Source: JAPHSX01 sp041554195 (GTDB taxonomy: Bacteria > Pseudomonadota > Gammaproteobacteria > Thiohalomonadales > Thiohalomonadaceae). From it: a stretch of DNA of 64,000 nucleotides. Location of the stretch: contig JBFFMJ010000012.1 of NCBI GenBank assembly GCA_041554195.1, positions 29,172 to 93,171 on the forward strand. The letters run 5' to 3'. The notes below the pieces were generated by a model. That model worked only from the letters and a program-made list of their open reading frames with translations. It ran no database searches and had not been told where the DNA came from. Position 1 is the stretch's first letter, and every line of letters starts with the position of its first letter. Made by a program: the position numbers and the translations under genes. This document shows positions 61,489-64,000 of this stretch, one piece after another.

Positions 61489-61677
61489 TCAACCTAAATT
61501 TAGGCCATTCTTTTTCTTACGTGACCAACAGTTTTGAGGCAGTAAATCTAGACATGCATCAACTGTACGTTCATATTTAATGCAGCTCTCAAACTGAATG
61601 GCTTGTAATTCTGTATCGAATGCATATTCATACCCTTTGAAAATAACAGCATTTCCTCGACGCATTGGCTCTGACAT
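61489..61677 (-). CDS. Small protein of unknown function between the duplicated junctions
   Basis: A 62-residue protein starting MSEPMRRGNAVIFKGYEYAF with an AAGGGAAGTACAG ribosome-binding site. The middle (DTELQAIQFESCIKYERTVDACLDLLPQ) is helical with two Cys; the tail is basic. It lies alone in AT-rich DNA between two copies of the hxlR tail, like a small cassette. No family is recognised. Confidence 0.55.
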   Translation of the reverse strand: MSEPMRRGNAVIFKGYEYAFDTELQAIQFESCIKYERTVDACLDLLPQNCWSRKKKNGLNLG

Positions 61678-61757
61678 CTGTACTTCCCTTGTCTTTATTT
61701 ATAAGGTTTGATTCTAACTTCTAATTTAAAAATTTGGGGAATATTAAAATAAAAAAC

Positions 61758-61774
61758 AAAAGGTGACGGAGCGA
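61758..61774 (+). repeat. REP-like sequence, second plus-strand copy
   Basis: AAAAGGTGACGGAGCGA, related to the copy at 61,233, lies 5 bases before the intact 101-base hxlR-tail unit. Confidence 0.5.
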
Positions 61775-61834
61775 TTACCCCCCTCAAATTCAACGATAAA
61801 ACGACGCTGGAATAATTGAGGTCAGAGAGAAAAC

Positions 61835-62188
61835 TCACCCCAACACCTCAGCCCGAATCTCCGCAAATTTCTCCAGATACCGCGTCCCCCACCTTTCCAG
61901 TTCACTTAGCACCGGCTGCAGGGTTCTGCCGAACTCGGTCAGATCATACTCAACCCGTGGCGGTACCTCGGCATAGACCGTGCGCCTCACGATGCCGTCT
62001 CTTTCGAGTTCGCGCAGCTGCTTGGTCAGCATACGCTGTGTGATCTTGGGCAACAGGCGATTCAGTTCGTTAAAACGCCTGGTCGAATCGAGGTGGTAGA
62101 GAATCACGCCCTTCCACTTACCCCCTATCGCCTCAATCGCTGCCTCAACAGCACAGTTGAAGACGCATCCCGGCTCTCTCTGTGTCAT
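61835..62188 (-). CDS. HxlR-family transcriptional regulator
   Basis: A 117-residue winged-helix regulator with the family signature: C-x3-C near the N-terminus (Cys8, Cys12), IGGKWKGVILYHL, RFNELNRLLPKITQRMLTKQLRELERDGIV and PPRVEYDLTEFGRTL. HxlR proteins such as YodB and HypR sense electrophiles or disulfide stress through N-terminal cysteines and control nitroreductases. It is divergent from a nitroreductase gene with 117 bases between starts, which fits that circuit. Confidence 0.93.
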   Translation of the reverse strand: MTQREPGCVFNCAVEAAIEAIGGKWKGVILYHLDSTRRFNELNRLLPKITQRMLTKQLRELERDGIVRRTVYAEVPPRVEYDLTEFGRTLQPVLSELERWGTRYLEKFAEIRAEVLG

Positions 62189-62202
62189 TAGCGTTTTCCA
62201 TT

Positions 62203-62224
62203 AGTATCATTGGTGTAAGTATCA
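62203..62224. promoter_or_regulatory. Candidate HxlR operator
   Basis: Direct repeat AGTATCA at 62203-62209 and 62218-62224 (15-base period) in the shared intergenic region. It is a candidate regulator site by position; a GTAC element lies nearby at about 62238. There is no experimental basis. Confidence 0.35.
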
Positions 62225-62305
62225 CACTGCGCTGTGCGTACTTGTTTTAATGTTCGCAACCAGCATAATCGTTCTCTCCACATCATGACAACAGAAGGAA
62301 CGGTT

Positions 62306-62962
62306 ATGACACATCCGATTATCGATGACCTGCAGTGGCGTTACACCACCAAGCGCTATGACAGCACGAAGAAGGTTTCCGCCGAAGACCTGGCGGTATT
62401 GCTTGAGGCGATTCGACTCAGTGCCTCTTCCATCAACTCGCAGCCGTGGAAGTTTCTCGTGCTGGAGAGCAGTGAGGCCAAGTCGCGCATGGAGCGTGCC
62501 GTGGGTGAGGGTTTCGCCTTCAACCTCCCTGCGGTACGTGACAGCTCACACATTATCCTGTTTGCCCATAACCCTTACTACAAGCGCGAGGACTACGCCG
62601 AGGTCGTCGATAACGGTATTGCCGATGGCCGCATCAGGGCCGAAGAGCGTGAGGGGGCGTTCGGTGCCTTCGTCTTCGCCGAGATGAATATGGATGAGAC
62701 GGGGAACAACAGCACCTGGACCCGGGCCCAGGTCTATCTCGCGCTGGGCAATGCCCTGCACACACTGTCACGCCTGCGCATCGACTCGACGACCATGGAG
62801 GGTATTGATAGCGACCTTTTAAGTAGCGAGTTTGAGAAGGAGCTGGACGGATACCGCTGCGAGGTTGCCGTGGCCATCGGCTACCGTGACCCGGCTGAGG
62901 ACTACAACGCAAAATTACCCAAATCGCGCCGCAGAGCAGAGAGTGTATTCGTTCATCTGTAG
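62306..62962 (+). CDS. NAD(P)H nitroreductase family protein (NfsB-like)
   Basis: An FMN-dependent oxidoreductase of 218 residues, about the size of NfsB. Seen: RYTTKRYD, SSINSQPWKFLVL (FMN and substrate loop), NMDETGNNSTWTRAQVYLALGNALHTLSRLRIDSTTMEGID and VAIGYRDPAEDYNAKLPKSRRRAESVF. ATG at 62306 follows AAGGAACGGTT; a Met seven codons earlier is possible. It reduces quinones or nitroaromatics in the family. Probably repressed or induced by the divergent HxlR protein. Confidence 0.93.
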   Translation: MTHPIIDDLQWRYTTKRYDSTKKVSAEDLAVLLEAIRLSASSINSQPWKFLVLESSEAKSRMERAVGEGFAFNLPAVRDSSHIILFAHNPYYKREDYAEVVDNGIADGRIRAEEREGAFGAFVFAEMNMDETGNNSTWTRAQVYLALGNALHTLSRLRIDSTTMEGIDSDLLSSEFEKELDGYRCEVAVAIGYRDPAEDYNAKLPKSRRRAESVFVHL

Positions 62963-62972
62963 TTCGCGGCAA

Positions 62973-63041
62973 TAAAGGGGGCGAAGGGATTTAAAACTGT
63001 ACAATTGGTTGAAACTTTGAATCCCTCCGTCCCATTTTTTT
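62973..63041. repeat. Inverted pair of REP-like sequences after the nitroreductase gene
   Basis: AAAGGGGGCGAAGGGATTTAAA (62973-62994) and, inverted, TTTGAATCCCTCCGTCCCATTT (about 63016-63037) form a long imperfect hairpin with a ~20-base loop, starting 10 bases after the stop codon. It could act as a terminator and is the most complete copy of the dispersed repeat. Confidence 0.6.
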
Positions 63042-63186
63042 ACCGCTCAACCACCTAATATTTCTCACAATCTACACTTGTATATGCATACTGTTTCTCT
63101 ATTATTCCCCAAGAGTGTGACTACCTGCACTGCATCCATCTGACTGGACGGAGACAATACCGGCCTGTATTTGCAAAGGTGCCAAG

Positions 63187-63840
63187 ATGAAAAAGTTTCT
63201 TTTTTCCATGATTCTGCTACTGATCACCTCCATGGCTGTGGCGGAAACTCGATACGTCGATGACAAGTTGGTCATCATGATGCGTACCGGCATGGGTAAT
63301 CAATTCCAGATCATAGAGACCCTGCCCTCGGGAAGTCGGTTGGAGCTACTGGGCGAAGAGGGACAATATGCCAACGTCCGTAACGAGGCGGGTGAAGAGG
63401 GTTGGGTGTTAAAGCAATATCTGACGGCCACACCGGTCGCCAGGCTTCGACTCGCTGCTGCCGAGAAAAAACTCCAAACAGCCCAAAGCAGAAGTGCACA
63501 TCTACAGGAGCAGTTAGCTGCACTAAAGGCAGAGAAAGGACAACTCGAGAACGAGGTAACATCACTTAACACCCAGGTGGCACAGCTACAGGAAGAACTG
63601 ACCAGCCTAAGAGAGTCCGCCGCCCGCCCTATCGAACTTGCCGAAGAGAACAGGACCTTAAAGGCGGATATCGCCAATCTGCAGCAGTCAGAACAGCTTC
63701 TGCAGCAGAAAAACGACAGGCTGGAAGACAACAGTCAACGTGAATGGTTTATGGTCGGTGCCGCTGTGCTGTTTGGGGGCATCCTGCTTGGGCTTATCCT
63801 GCCTATGTTGCGCCGCAAGAAGACGGGGATGTTCAGCTAA
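63187..63840 (+). CDS. SH3-domain, coiled-coil membrane protein (YgiM/TIGR04211-like)
   Basis: A 217-residue envelope protein: signal peptide (1-19, ending MAVA), bacterial SH3 domain (about 22-83, with DKLVIMMRTGMGNQFQIIETL and EEGWVLKQYL), a long coiled coil (about 95-180) and one C-terminal membrane helix (about 190-208), followed by a short basic tail (RRKK). The architecture matches the YgiM family (TIGR04211 SH3 domain proteins), of unsettled function. AAAGGTGCCAAG precedes the start. Confidence 0.9.
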   Translation: MKKFLFSMILLLITSMAVAETRYVDDKLVIMMRTGMGNQFQIIETLPSGSRLELLGEEGQYANVRNEAGEEGWVLKQYLTATPVARLRLAAAEKKLQTAQSRSAHLQEQLAALKAEKGQLENEVTSLNTQVAQLQEELTSLRESAARPIELAEENRTLKADIANLQQSEQLLQQKNDRLEDNSQREWFMVGAAVLFGGILLGLILPMLRRKKTGMFS

Positions 63841-63943
63841 AGCAAATGGGGGGGGGAATCTGAGGAATCCCCACAAAATATCCAACCAGATCAACTATTT
63901 GAATGGATAAATTAAGATAATTGAATGCATGCATGGTGAATTT

Positions 63944-63961
63944 GTGATCTCATGAGGTCAC
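63944..63961. promoter_or_regulatory. Near-perfect palindrome, candidate operator upstream of the right-edge gene
   Basis: GTGATCTCATGAGGTCAC pairs at 8 of 9 positions per arm. It lies 23 bases upstream of a possible start codon at 63,985. Confidence 0.45.
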
Positions 63962-63984
63962 CACAACACCAAGAGAACATCGCC

Positions 63985-64000
63985 ATGCATGCCCGTAAAG
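63985..64000 (+). CDS. Possible start of a gene leaving the window
   Basis: ATG preceded by AAGAGAACATCGCC; only five codons (MHARK) are visible before the right edge. Supported only by the ribosome-binding site and the palindrome upstream. Confidence 0.3.

Overview
The window is a bacterial chromosome segment with GC-rich core genes (my impression is high 50s to about 60% GC). The gene order yebC-ruvC-ruvA-ruvB-tolQ-tolR-tolA-tolB-pal, together with creBC/creD, hrpA and a ygiM-like gene, points to a gammaproteobacterium. A sulfur-globule-type envelope protein (about 41 kb), two polyphosphate kinases with an exopolyphosphatase, and a bacteriohemerythrin suggest a sulfur-oxidising, storage-granule-forming member (Chromatiales/Thiotrichales-like). 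I cannot fix the genus. I saw no rRNA, tRNA or CRISPR.

Layout. 0-6.9 kb (minus strand): Tol-Pal envelope complex, RuvABC resolvasome and YebC. 6.9-11 kb (minus): a compact Ser/Thr phospho-signalling operon of a CHASE2-type receptor kinase, a PP2C phosphatase and two FHA proteins. 11-15 kb: lipase-like hydrolase, HIT protein, DUF4124-like protein, 2-hydroxyacid dehydrogenase, thioredoxin-HEAT protein. 15-19.2 kb (plus): a phosphorelay set (Hpt protein, decayed receiver remnant, receiver protein, large dCache-PAS histidine kinase). 19.3-22 kb: Sel1 protein, Cys-rich protein, polyphosphate:AMP phosphotransferase. 22.5-24 kb: a TTC38-like TPR gene of different base composition. 24-33.5 kb: ScsD-like thioredoxin, glycosyltransferase, antiporter, YihY, SirB1-like protein, HrpA. 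33.5-40 kb: paired CsgG-like lipoproteins, ppk1 convergent with ppx, bacteriohemerythrin. 40-44.7 kb: glutaredoxin, sulfur globule protein, small unknowns, creD. 44.9-49.2 kb: an AT-richer patch (SDR with altered catalytic residues, divergent lgt, a probably frameshifted gene) around a NYN-LOTUS nuclease. 49.2-57.8 kb: creC-creB, a metallophosphoesterase and a double-length UvrA. 57.8-61.8 kb: an AT-rich accessory island. 61.8-64 kb: HxlR regulator divergent from a nitroreductase, then a ygiM-like gene.

The best candidate for an undescribed system is the island operon at 57,994-61,232: a HEPN-type protein, a ParA/MinD-type ATPase whose Walker A reads KGGVGR instead of KGGVGK, and a second P-loop ATPase. 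The genes are tightly packed, sit next to uvrA, and end in a repeat-rich junction where REP-like sequences and a duplicated tail of the hxlR gene surround a tiny gene. Gene content suggests conflict or defence, but no function is shown by the sequence alone.
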